NCBI RefSeq assembly: GCF_000264995.1
Contig: NW_006767442.1
Location: forward strand, 1,508,876-1,547,650
Length of the DNA stretch: 38,775 bases
From: Punctularia strigosozonata HHB-11173 SS5
Taxonomy: Eukaryota; Basidiomycota; Agaricomycetes; Corticiales; Punctulariaceae
Direction: 5' to 3'
Below the pieces are notes generated by a model. That model was given only the letters and a program-made list of their open reading frames with translations. It was not told the DNA's origin and did no database searches. Of this stretch, positions 23,529 to 34,556 are shown in pieces. The first letter of the stretch is position 1. The number at the start of each line of letters is the position of its first letter. The translations under genes and the position numbers were made by a program.

Positions 23529-24146
23529 TCTGAGTCTCCAAGGAGCGCGAAGATCGTAAACAGTCGACGATTTGGATCAATCTGGTCGTCGCTGTTCTAT
23601 ATGCTGCATAGCCTTGGATGTGGACTGCAAGTGACATGCGACGACAACTATGTACGGGTTCGGGATTCTATTGCGCGTCCGTGCCTGGTCCGCTCCCCAC
23701 AGTGGGAGTCCGATGGCAGTCATGGAACAGTGTCCGTGACAAAGGCAATGACCTGCATGCGACAGCCTTCGCAATGATTCGGATAAGTAGTGCCATCAAC
23801 GGCATTTCTAGCACTTGCACCGTCCGCGATCTCTGGGTTTCGGCTTCTGCGTTGAGAGCCAAAGATAGCACGAGGCTCATCAGGTTTGATGATTCGCAAC
23901 AGACGCGAGGCTCGTGCACAGCGCCGGGAGAGAAAGGTTCGTTGGTGCTAAACCATCCATGGGTCGGTGTAGCGTTTAATTTCCGTGTAAAATGGAGCAG
24001 ATTGAGACTAAGTATCATCAAGTCACCGATCTTGAGTAACACAAGATAGTTAGCTGACAAAGGGGACGAGCGCAACCCAGAATTAGGGGCCTAACGTCTT
24101 GCACGTGGCGGGGGTTCGGCGTTGCCGCGCGCCATTTCCTTGGCTG
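23529..24146. other. No supported gene; upstream of septin
   Basis: Open frames at 23618-24049 (+) and 23668-24075 (-) mirror each other and match nothing I know. The region probably holds the promoters of DUF6534 gene D (minus) and the septin (plus). Confidence 0.4.
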
Positions 24147-24185
24147 TCGTCGTCGTCCACGTCGTCGTCCTCAACGTCGTCCACG
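24147..24185 (+). repeat. CGT/CGTC microsatellite-like run in the septin leader
   Basis: Imperfect TCGTCG repeat directly before the ATG at 24186, probably in the 5' untranslated region. Confidence 0.6.
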
Positions 24186-25614
24186 ATGTCCGCACCAGCA
24201 CCAACGTCTGATGGGATTGGCATAGCCAACTTGCCGAACCAGGTGAGCCAGTGCCTCACTGTCATGTTTTCGTTTTCCCAACTTACTCGTTCGCGTCCAG
24301 CGGCACAAAATCGTCGCCAAGCGCGGCGCCCACTTCACCATCATGGTGGTCGGTGAGTACTGTCATTTCATTCGGAGCTATCGTAGCTGAATTGGGCGTC
24401 TAAGGCGAGTCCGGGTTGGGTAAGACGACACTCATCAACACGCTCTTTTCGACCGAGCTCTCCGCGCCCAAGAACTACAACAGTCGTCACCACAAACAGC
24501 TCGACAAGCTCACCGAAGTTGACATCATCAAGGCCGAGCTCGAGGAAAAGCAATTCAAAGTCAAGCTTACCGTTATCGATACGCCGGGTTTTGGCGACTA
24601 CGTCAACAACCGCGACTCGTGGGCGCCCATCGTCGACTTCATTGACGACCAGCACGAGGCCTACATGCGCCAGGAGCAACAGCCTCAGCGTCACGAGAAA
24701 ACGGATTTGCGCGTGCATGCGTGCCTGTATTTCATTCGTCCTACCGGACACACGTGAGTGACGGTTTACCTGTATGACAGTGTGGGGGAATAACACGCGT
24801 TCAACAGTCTCAAGCCGTTGGACATCGAGATTATGAAGCGCCTCGGCACGCGCGTCAATCTCATCCCGGTGATTGCGAAGGCGGACACGCTCACTCAGAA
24901 CGACCTCTTCACCTTCAAGTCGCGCGTTCGCGAGGTCATTGCCGCACAGGGTATCCGGATCTACCAGCCCCCCATCGACCCCGAGGATGAAGCTCAGGCT
25001 GAATACGGGCGCATTCTCCTCGAGTCGATGCCCTTCTCCATCATTGGCTCCACTGAGGATGTTCGCACCGCCGACGGTCGCACTGTCAAGGGTCGTGAAT
25101 ACCTCTGGGGTGTTGCCGAAGGTACGCACATCTTTCCACTCACAGACGGCCTGTATATTGATCTTGCGATCCCATCAATAGTCGAGAACGAAAACCACTG
25201 CGATTTCCGCAAGCTTCGCTCGCTCCTGATCCGCACGAACATGCTCGACCTGATCTCGTCGACGGAGGAGCACCACTACGAGAACTACCGCCAGCAACAG
25301 ATGGAAACCCGCAAGTTCGGCGAGCCCAAGGTGAAGAAGCTCGACAACCCCAAGTTCAAGGAGGAGGAAGAGGCGCTTCGCAAGCGTTTCACCGAGCAAG
25401 TCAAGGCGGAGGAGGCTCGCTTCAGGCAGTGGGAGCAACATGTAAGCCTTTCTTCGTTGCTCCAAGCGCAGAAGCTAACTCACCACGCTCTCAGCTTATC
25501 GCCGAGCGCGACCGCCTCAACAAGGATCTCGAGATGGCGCACAGCGCGATCAAGGGGCTCGAAGCGGAGCTGGACACTCTCCAAGTCGGCTACAGGGGTT
25601 CAGGCAGGAGGTAG
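24186..25614 (+). CDS. CDC12: Septin, Cdc12 class
   Basis: GTP-binding cytoskeletal protein that assembles into heteromeric septin filaments at septa, hyphal tips and the bud neck equivalent. Exons: 24186-24242, 24301-24352, 24405-24753, 24808-25121, 25182-25441, 25495-25614, giving 383 residues in frame throughout. Visible: the GIGIANLPNQ N-terminus typical of Cdc12, the P-loop GESGLGKTT, the switch DTPGFGD, VDFIDDQHEAYMRQEQQP, the AKAD base-binding motif, the septin element with the invariant WGVAE, HCDFRKLR, and a C-terminal coiled coil (KRFTEQVKAEEARFRQWEQ and LIAERDRLNKDLE). Intron 4 (25122-25181, 60 nt) is stop-free and a multiple of three, so a single-frame reading would wrongly insert 20 residues after VAE. 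High third-position GC suggests a strongly expressed core gene. Assignment to Cdc12 rather than Cdc3, Cdc10 or Cdc11 rests on the N-terminus and the tail. Confidence 0.93.
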
Positions 25615-25979
25615 ATGCGTACGTTTCACTACTAGGACACCACCGCCTACGGACTCGGTGGTTTCGCGTGGTATATACCCTCTCTCTTGGAACTCCGGTT
25701 TCCCGGCTTGCACCAGTACTCTTCGAACCTTATTTAGTGGATTGTAATCGTCCTCGACAGACATGCCGTTCCTTACGACTATTTCTCGTTTGTTCCAATC
25801 ATTGCGGAATTGCATTGGTATACGTACGTGAGAAATGCTCGCAGATGGGAGATAAAATCGAGCATCGATAATCCGGGTGCATGTATGTACGACCTTGCTC
25901 CGCAGAGGCGGAGGTCGTTACAGTACAGTACGGTATCGTCGGAGCAGGAGCAACGTGTCGCCTCGTGCAAGACCAGGTG
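25615..25979. other. Intergenic region between convergent genes
   Basis: Separates the 3' ends of the septin and the repeat-containing mitochondrial-type gene. No gene or clear terminator motif seen. Confidence 0.5.
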
Positions 25980-27104
25980 TCAGTGCGTAAAATCGGGTTT
26001 TGGGCTGCCTGCCGATGCTGGCGGAGGGGTCGGTGGAGTCTTGCCCGCGGGCTTGACCTCGTCGCTCTCGATCGTCTGCGTCATGCCTTCGTCGCCAGTC
26101 GACTGGTCAGACGTCGGTGCAGATTTCAGCAGCTCGTCCGCCTCGAGGGCTGCAGCGCTGAGCCCATCCGTTACTACGCCGGCTTCCTCGTGGAAAGCGG
26201 CGGGCGTCGGCGGGACGAAGCCGCTGGCGTGCAGATGGACGCCGCCCTCAATCGTCTCAACATAGACCTCCTTCGGGACCTTCTCCTCTCTGGGGGCGAC
26301 GGTCGCAGGGAAGTCGCCCGTGACGATCGTCGCGGAGAGCTCGGGCATCAGTTCCCCCTCCGTCGCTTTGCGCTCTGCTACGGATTCTTTGGCGACCTTG
26401 CGCTCGATGTAGTACCGCAGTTCGGCATCTTCGGGTGTACGAGGAGGCTTCGCACTGGGGGCCCTGCGAGTGGCCGTAGAGTGAACACCACGGACGTTGG
26501 ACCGGCTGGTAGATGGAGTAGGCGCCGATGCGGACGATGACGTCGCCCGAAGCGACGAAGCCGATGTATGCAGAGCGCGTTTAAACGACGGTCCAGGGTC
26601 GGCTGCGGCTGGGGATGGTGTAGGTGGCGTCTTGCCGGCAGGCTTCACCTCGTCGTTCGCCTCCGTCGTCAATAGGCCCTCGTCACCGGGCGACGCGCTT
26701 GGAGAACGATCGACGTTGAGCGTGACTTCGGCCTCCAGGGTCGCTGCGCTCAGGCCGTCGACGACGACACCATTTTCCTCGTGCACGACCGCCGGGGTCG
26801 GGGGAACGAACCCGCTAGCGTGCAAATGCACGCCGTGCTCGTCGACGTATATCTCGACGGGGACCTTCCCTTCACGAGGGGCCACGCTGGACGTGAAATC
26901 GCCTGTAACGATGGTCGCTGACAGCTCGGGCATGAGCTCCCCGTCGATCGCCTTGCGCTCCGAGACCTCGTCCATCTGGGCTTTGCGCTCGACATAGTAT
27001 CGGAGCGTGACCTCTTCTGGGTTGCGCGGCGGCGGCGGCCGGCTGCGGTATGGCGAGGAAGCGCGACGTGATGTTGAAGTGTGGAATGCACGGGCTTCGG
27101 ACAT
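25980..27104 (-). CDS. Probable mitochondrial protein with an internal duplication
   Basis: Unrecognised family. From the first ATG (27104) the product has 374 residues. The frame remains open to 27218 and beyond without an ATG, so a short upstream exon may supply the true start; a GTGAGT donor lies near 27312 but its phase does not fit. The N-terminus RAFHTSTSRRASS resembles a fungal mitochondrial presequence and cleavage region. Two repeats of about 150 residues follow, near 27030-26580 and 26445-25983. Each holds LRYY(V/I)ERK, GELMPELSATIVTGDF, VHLHASGFVPPTPA and DEVKPAGKTPPTP. Between them sit RALHTSASS and VHSTATRR, again presequence-like, so the duplication seems to include the targeting segment. 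A matrix location is inference. There is no enzyme motif. Confidence 0.65.
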   Translation of the reverse strand: MSEARAFHTSTSRRASSPYRSRPPPPRNPEEVTLRYYVERKAQMDEVSERKAIDGELMPELSATIVTGDFTSSVAPREGKVPVEIYVDEHGVHLHASGFVPPTPAVVHEENGVVVDGLSAATLEAEVTLNVDRSPSASPGDEGLLTTEANDEVKPAGKTPPTPSPAAADPGPSFKRALHTSASSLRATSSSASAPTPSTSRSNVRGVHSTATRRAPSAKPPRTPEDAELRYYIERKVAKESVAERKATEGELMPELSATIVTGDFPATVAPREEKVPKEVYVETIEGGVHLHASGFVPPTPAAFHEEAGVVTDGLSAAALEADELLKSAPTSDQSTGDEGMTQTIESDEVKPAGKTPPTPPPASAGSPKPDFTH

Positions 27105-27218
27105 GCGGGATACGGGCGCAAAGGAGTGCGGGAGATCAAAGATTGACTTCTCGCGGAAAAGAGCCAGGGCTTGCAGAGAGGGCTGCCATCCACGAGAGAC
27201 CTTGGGGGCCCGTTTCAC

Positions 27219-27971
27219 GGAGTGGCTCGCAGCCGCGTTGGTCGTGGGTTGACGCCTGGGAGTTCCGTTGAGTTAAGGCTCTGTGAAAACGACATAATTA
27301 CATTCTACTCACGTCCGCGTCGGCAGCACGGAGCCACGCCACGCATGTTCATTACGTTTCTCCCTCGCAACACGACCACTGGGGCCCGCACGAGCGTCGA
27401 AAGACGTATGGAGCGACCTCTTCCCCAAATCCTGCCTCGACTCTGTAGGTCGTGCAGACGCATTTGACCTCGCTGGGGCGCAAGTATGCGAAGACCGTTG
27501 AAGGGCCGTCGGCCAGCGATTGATCATTGACCTCTTCATGCCTGAAAATGTGAGGAATAAACCAGTCCGTGCTCAGGACGGAATGCAAAGGTGAAAGGCA
27601 AGAGACGGTTGCTTACCTAAGATCAGAGTCGTCAGTGATAAAGTGACGTCGTACCTTCCTTTTTGGGCGAAAGGCCTTGAAAACCAGCGAAGGTTCGGCT
27701 CGGAGATCCGAGCCCCAAATTCGTCTTGGAGGACAGAGCGACTCTACGCATCCAGGCAACCGAGATATCATTCAGCATTATCATGAATACATGTACAAGA
27801 TTAAATTCGATTTCGCTATGCCGGGGTTATCACCGTGTTTGCTCGCTTCCGGCCAGAACAGATCTAGACCTGATCGACGGAGGTAAAATGCTAACCTTCA
27901 TCGGAGGACGCGTCAGGAGATCTCAGTACTTAGATGCGGATCGGACCAAGAAGGGAGATCGATTACTAGTA
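27219..27971. other. No supported gene
   Basis: Upstream of the mitochondrial-type gene and downstream of DUF6534 gene C. An in-frame ATG AAC ATG CGT GGC near 27350 (minus) could belong to an upstream exon of the former. Nothing else is recognisable. Confidence 0.4.
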
Positions 27972-29471
27972 CTACGCAAGCGAACCGTTGAGAGACTGCT
28001 TGGTGGTCATCAGCCGAATGTCTCGTGGTCGGATTTAACGCGATGCTTACCAACTTGTCGATGTGCATACTTCTGTGATCGTGGCCTTCGCTGGCTATGG
28101 TCTGAGGGCTGGCTTTGGTGGTCTGAGATCCAAACACGTATGTCTCGGTGTCCTGCACGACCTCCAGCTGAATATTTTGCGCAAGACCGTTCGTTGAAGT
28201 GGCATCCTCAAGATGCGATCGCGTCGCCAGTCGCAGCGGCTCGAATGACACGAGCATCGTGAAGAAAGTAAGGTTGTATAGCTTCGGCAGCAGCTGGTGG
28301 AAAATAAGAAAGATTTGCGAATTCTTGATCGCGAGGAATGTAATGAACAACGCTGCGTGGCACAAGCTATCGGACATGGTGTCAGTCGAGAGTAGTATTG
28401 ACCTATACTCATAGCTCACAGGACAAGGATACCGCGAGTCATCATGAACCGGCAGATTTTGATTATGGAGTCGTCCATCTGCTTCAGCCCAGTCCTTGAA
28501 GATCCGATTTGATATTGCAGCGAGAGTGTAATTGTAAAGTCCGCCACGGTCTGAACGCCCGTGGTAGCAGAGGACACCGCCTTCGGATTGTCATTACAGG
28601 TGAGTTATGCGGAATATCCGCAGTATGATAGACGGTTACCTGCATCCAACGAGTTTTGGCAAACATTTCCAGCGAGTCACATTTAAATAGCGCAATCGAT
28701 GCACCTAGTAAAAGGCTTGTATGACGGTGCATGGCAAAAATTATCAACTGTTCGAGTACCTATGGAAAGCACGAAACCGCATAGGGTAGCAGTTGTCTAA
28801 TCCAATCACAGGATCAACGATTGGAAATGCATATTCGTTGAATGCACTCACCGCGACCATGATGAGTACCTTGGAGGCGGTGCCATCATTCCCAATCCTG
28901 ATCATTCGGTACACATAGAACCTGCCAGTTCACCTCATCAACAAGCGTGCCATGGAGTAGAAGTGGGGACTCACAGTTGAACCAAAAGGAATACGAGGGA
29001 CGTGAGGAAGTTGTAAACGGGAAGCGTGGTGGGTAGTGAGGCCAAATTCTTGAGGTTGCCAAAATTCTGGATGAAGTAATAATGAAGAGTGGCTGCAACT
29101 GTTCAATTCGTGGTTATATATAATCAAGCTTGTCCACTGTTTTGTTCGTGCTTACAAAGTCCCGTGATTACACCATCTATCGTACTAACAAACGGCACCG
29201 TCAGATAAAGTTATCAACGAGGAGAACTGGATACGTACACAAGGGTGGCAACCAGCATCCTGATAGGCCACGGATCATGTTTGTATGTCGACAGGTACGT
29301 GTATGCCTGAAGGATCACGTTAAGCTCACACAGAAACGGTGCCATTATAATCACCTGCCGACCCGCAAACCCATACATGGCGGTCGTGACGCAGAAGCCG
29401 ATGTAGACAGGCCCCCAGAGTGTCGAAGCGGATGGATTCTGGACTGAAGGTGCGGCCAACGGTGCAGACAT
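27972..29471 (-). CDS. DUF6534-type multipass membrane protein C
   Basis: Close paralogue of gene B with the same exon plan. From the ATG at 29471: VYIGFCVTTAMYGFAGRQ, YLSTYKHDPWPIRML, the tiny exon TIDGVITGL, AATLHYYFIQNFG, a helix ending in LLVQL, FYVYRMIRIGNDG, GFVLSIG, SIALF, VADFTITLSLQYQ, CHAALFITF, FHQLLPKLYN, LEVVQDTET and a last exon SLNGSLA to the TAG at 27972. All junctions keep frame with GT-AG sites. The first intron (29307-29354, 48 nt) is stop-free and in frame. Its cytosolic tail is conserved with genes A and B, so selection likely acts on it. Function is unknown. Confidence 0.75.
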
Positions 29472-31133
29472 GACGGGACTCTGCTCTTCAGCGCACGCGC
29501 TGAGTCCACCTTTCGACGGGAAAAGTTACACTGAGCAAGATATAGTATTCGCCGAGCCCTGCGTTTCATATGAGGCTGAAGCGCAGAATGTGATGATTGC
29601 GGCGCTACGCATGTATAACTTACCGTACAGCCATGCTTACGTGCGCCCGTTATACCCAGATAACCTCGCGGGTCCTACGATCACTATGCTATCGGTACAG
29701 CGGCTATAAACTCCACGCTGAATGCTGGTAACCTGTCCTATATGCGAACGTGTGAGCAAAGCGTGAGGGGTGCGCCATACCGTGATGAGGAGGTATATTT
29801 ACTTGCAGTCCCCGGCTTTTCGGTCCTGGCGTCACTCCACCGGTATCGAGCACCCACTTGGCTGTGGAACCAAGGCGGGTTCCCAAGTCCGATATAGCAC
29901 GAAACAGAGCTATGTACACCGCATATCACGTTCATACCTTAACACAGATCGATATCATGGGGAAGCGTAGGGCAGATATGGTAGTTGCACTGTGCACAAT
30001 GGTTTGATCTAGCAAGGATGGCACTACTGTGGGATGACACAGGGACAGAAGTAAAAGTCACGCGATCCAGACAACACGTCCATGCTGTTTTTAGCCCTGG
30101 CCACAGTGGCGGTCTCCGACTGCGGTTCCCGGTCACTCCTGCACGCTGTTGAGTCAGATATCGGCTTCGCACGTCGGAGATATTGTTGGACCCGATCTCT
30201 TTCCAAGTGGTGTGCGGCGCTGATCTTCTTAGGCAGGCTGTGCGCTCGTGAGCCAACGAATCGAAGCGTTTCCTTCCACGCGATGCTTGTTAGCCTGTCT
30301 CTTACCAGTCCCTCTGAAACAAATTTTGTGATGCCTATTGCCTTCAATCAGTACCGTGGCTCTATTACTGTGACGCTTCCGTCTTTGAATCATCAAGCAT
30401 CGTGGCTATAGATCCCGCGTCGCATTCTCCACAGTGAAGACCCCTCGTGGAGAAACTTCAGTTCACGTGTTTAAGGGGTCTACCGTCTACGAATGTACGC
30501 CTGGTCCACTTGGTTCCGTGGCCGATAAAGCATTACAACCAATGCGGCTTCGACAGCACGTCCTAGCGGTCGATGTTCTCCTCGATCGACTCTATCAGCC
30601 ACAACACATCATACCTAAAACTGTCCTCTCGCACCGTGACCATTGCATCGCGGAGAACTCACGAACAAGCTCAATCTCCAGGTTTTGATATGCCTTAACA
30701 TCAAACAGAGCGTCACCGGGACATGCTTCTCTGATATACATGGCCTGCTAGGAAAACCATCGCCGCTGCTATAGAGTTCACGCAGGTCGGCTCCGAATGC
30801 GAGGGTAATAGAAGACGATCAGTCAATTAACTCCTTGGAGCAACGCTGAGTTTCGTGTAAGTCGTCTTTATACATCAGTGTTCTCTTCTCATGCTCGGCT
30901 GCCATCTTGATGCAGCAATGTGCGCTACCACTTCTGCGAAGCATCGCGTCTACTCGGGCTATATCAAGGTCCCGTCACCAAATGGGTGTCGGCACGCTAG
31001 TTTGGCCGGCGTGAAACGTGATGGAATACTATCGGTGCTCTTGAAATTCCTCATAGACAAGCGTCGATGGTGGTCCAAGACCACGCGCGTGCCAAAACCA
31101 GACAGCGAGTTTCCTCAAATCGAGCTGTCCATC
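29472..31133. other. No supported gene; laccase upstream region
   Basis: Short open frames only. The 3' part is presumably the laccase promoter, but I see no secure TATA box or metal-response element. Confidence 0.45.
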
Positions 31134-33889
31134 ATGCTGGACACAGTGCTACTCGCTCTGGCTTTGTGTGTTTGCCTTGTGCGATCCTCCACCGTGCATT
31201 ACACTGCACGGGTCGCAAACCACTTTCTTCAGCCGGACGGTTTCAATCGAAGGTACAAGTTTCTGTCCCTTGGAGAAGAATGGACATCTACTGACGAGAG
31301 AACAACGCATAGTGGAGTCTTGGTCAATGGCCAGTTTCCTGCCCCCTTAATATCTGCTACGAAAGGAGATCAACTATCCGTAAGCAGGGATACACATCGC
31401 ACAATCGCCCACTGATGTCTATCATTTTAGGTCAACGTGCTGAACTCTCTGACGAACTCCACCATGGAACTGGGGACCTCGGTGGTTTGTGTTCAACTAG
31501 AATCTCCCCTTTAATGTGTTTCAACTCTTGGATAGCACTGGCACGGGATACTCCAGCACCGTACAGCATACGCAGACGGTGTGGCATTCGTCACGCAATG
31601 CCCCATTCGTCCCCAGAAGTCCTTCATGTCAGTTTGACCGCATTACTGGGCGCAGCTACACGTTGATCATAGATGCATTCAGGTACAACTTCGGGCTGAC
31701 GAACCAAGCAGGGTACATTCAACGTTTCCCTATCTCCATATTGAGCTGACATGCGTATCAGGACATTCTGGTATCACTCTCATATATCTTTGCAATACTG
31801 CGATGGCCTTCGGTGAGCCATATAACGGTAGATTTACCTCTGCTCTTATGATTAACCGTCACTGATGCAGAGGACCTCTTGTAATCTACGGTAACCTACC
31901 TCTTGTGCTGCGCTGAGTATAGCTGATCCTATATCAAAGACCCCGACGATCCACACCGCACTCTCTATGACGTAGACGATGGTGCGTGAATGTGTTGGCC
32001 AGCTATGCGGGTGACTCATCTCGTAAAATATCAGAGAGCACAATCATAACCATCGGCGATTGGTAAACAGGATATGCTATGCGGTGCATCTACGCTTCAT
32101 GAGCCTGACGATGCACCTATCTAGGTATCACCTAACGGCCGCGTTGTCAGCTGAATTACTCCAGTACGAGCGTCCCCAAGGTTTGAGCGGTGTAGTTTAA
32201 CTAAACTCAACAGGCCTCCGGACACGACGGTGATAAATGGTCTCGGGCGGTATGCCGGTGGGCCTCTGGTGCCTCTTTCAATCGTCAATGTCCAGCACGG
32301 TACTCGCTATCGTTTCCGCGTATTGAACATCGCGTGCTTCCCGTTTTACACGTTTTCCATCGACGGGCACAAGCTCACCGTCATTGGAGCGGACGGGACC
32401 TCGGTTCGGCCGGTGACGGTTGATTCTATCGATATCCATGCGGGTGAGCTCGGCTGCCTATATCGACTGAATCTCATTTGGTCCTGAACGTTGGGAATAG
32501 GGCAGCGTTACTCTGTTGTGGTAAGCTAGGCCATCGTCCTATGTCTGCTTCAATTGCACAGTCGTTCCAGGTTCACGCCGATCAGCCCGTCTCGAATTAC
32601 TGTATGTCCAGGTAATGACCATACCACCAGACCCCATACTAAGACATAAACGCAGGGATAAGAGCAAATCCGAACCTCGGCACTCTTGGATTCGAGAATG
32701 GTATGCTTCAGTTTGTAAATTATATCAGTACTCACTAAATGACACTTTAGGAACGAACTCGGCAATACTCAGATACCACGGGGCGCGACCGGTCGATCCG
32801 GATACCACCGCAACCACGACCAATTTACTGAAAGAGCAGGATCTGCGAGTGAGTACGGCATTTCTTGTCGATCTCATAGTCCTAACGTTTTGTCAGCCTC
32901 TAGTCCCCTCATCGGTGAGTCGCCCTGGTGCTCACTATCCTAATGTTCTTGTACTTACTCGTCACATAGATTGGGGACAAGGTCGATGTCGCTCTAAACC
33001 TCGATATTGAAGAGGTGATGACCCTCGGGTTCTTGTTGCATTAATGAAGGAACAGACTGAGCGAGCTTGATATAGGCTGGAGAGTTTGGTAATTTCACCG
33101 TGAATGGCGTACAATACAATCCACCTCCTTTGCCCGTTCTCCTTCAAATCCTCAGCGGCAAGTTCTCCGCGAGCGACCTGCTTCCTGAGGGCAGCGTCTA
33201 CGTTTTGCCTCGGAACAAGCTGGTCGAGATATCTATGCCAGGGCAGGGACAATTTCCTGTAGGTGGTTATCACTCTGTGAGCATTGCGGCTCTGACCCTA
33301 CCGTGACTGAGCAGCATCCCGTACATTTGCATGGGGTAAGCGTCAACATTAAGGTGGCCGCACAGCTCACAAGAACTGCCCCGAATAGCACTCTTTCGAA
33401 GTAATTCGTAGCGCCGGGTCGTCCGAGGTCCATTTGATTGACCCTCCCGCTCGGGATGTGGTCAGTTTGGGAGCAGCTTCAGACAATGTAACGATCAGGT
33501 ACGTCAAAGAGTATCCACAGATAGCGGGCCACATCATGATGCTACGTATTTTGCCCTGTCAGATTCAGAACCGATAATCCAGGACCGTGGCTACTTCATT
33601 GGTGAGCTTGGAACATCCTGCCCCTGGCCACGCTGACCTATGCAATGCAGCGTAAGTTGAGCGAAATATCCTACCGCATTCGGCATCCTGCTCACACACC
33701 GTCGCCGTAGCACATCGACTTCCATCTTCAAGCGTGCGTTGCGCTGACATTTCGTGCATGAAATTTCTGACTGACCTCTGTACTAGAGGGCTTGCGATCG
33801 TTCTCGCCGAAGCCCCCGAGGATCAAGTTACCGGTCCGGAATCTCAAATCATCCCTCCGTCTTGGAAGCAGCTGTGCGAGGAGACATGA
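31134..33889 (+). CDS. Secreted laccase (multicopper oxidase)
   Basis: Blue copper oxidase that oxidises phenols and reduces O2 to water, exported by an N-terminal signal peptide (hydrophobic core [11 protein letters not shown]). Exons: 31134-31252, 31313-31379, 31431-31484, 31536-31627, 31683-31712, 31762-31812, 31871-31890, 31940-31981, 32035-32062, 32125-32163, 32214-32443, 32501-32520, 32571-32601, 32656-32700, 32751-32848, 32897-32914, 32970-33014, 33076-33258, 33315-33335, 33389-33498, 33563-33601, 33651, 33711-33733, 33787-33889; 502 residues, in frame. All four copper signatures are present: [24 protein letters not shown], and [12 protein letters not shown] across the last four exons. 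The axial position ten after the Cys is Leu, a lower-potential type than Phe. The 1-nt exon is needed to keep HCH in frame. Exon number is very high for the family. Confidence 0.88.
33651..33651 (+). other. Candidate 1-nt micro-exon of the laccase
   Basis: A single C lies between a TGCAG acceptor (with a CTGAC branch motif 13-17 bases upstream) and a perfect GTAAGT donor. Adding it between exons ending CATTG (33601) and starting CACATCGAC (33711) restores codons for His-Cys-His-Ile-Asp and the frame of the rest of the gene. Confidence 0.6.
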
Positions 33890-34556
33890 GTGTCGGCAAA
33901 CGTAGCCATTGGTACACTGGAGCCATGATAACGCGTTCAGTATCGACAGTGGTATGCTAAGTAATATGCAGGCGTAGTCTACACTACGTGTCATGAACGG
34001 GCACTCGCCTCTGTCCCGACCTGGGTGCGTCGAGGTGTATCGCAATCGGCTGGGTCCCTGTTATGTGGTATATGGCCGATATTTAGTGTGGTTCGGTCTC
34101 AAGCGATGTGAGGTCTGTCTCAAGCAACGCTTTTTGTTCCCGCTCTCGGCATGCTCGGCGGAGCTCAGGAGTATTTCTAGTTTTGGAGGTATCGGGCAAA
34201 AGCACCTGCCTTTTGTGGCGAAATCACTATTTTCGGGCATCATTCAGGGTAAGCTGTAAACACAGGGCGATGCTAACTCAGTGCCTGCCCGACGACCTCG
34301 CTGGTCCACTCGGTGAAGTCGGCCTCAGCCTCAGCAGCGCGTTCACAGCGTTCACGATTTACGATTGTCCTCCTTGCCGGCCTCGGACATCTCTTGCCTT
34401 TGCCTTGTCTTTGCTTTGCTCGACGTTCTTTCGTGGCCGGGCCAGGCCTCATTGTTGCTATTTGTATCCTATTGCTACGGCTACCCGACGGCGTCTAAAC
34501 CGTCGAGACGACTTGTACATCAAACGGACCAGACCTGCTGAAGAGAGCCCGAAGAA
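33890..34556. other. No supported gene; upstream of the DUF3433 gene
   Basis: Promoter and leader region. A pyrimidine-rich stretch near 34380-34440 precedes the ATG. Open frames here are short and unrecognised. Confidence 0.45.

Noticed and set aside
24368-25129. Minus-strand open frame of 253 codons
   Set aside because: Antisense shadow of the septin exons, caused by high third-position GC.
26497-26997. Plus-strand frames over the mitochondrial-type gene
   Set aside because: Antisense shadows; the minus frame carries the conserved repeat blocks.
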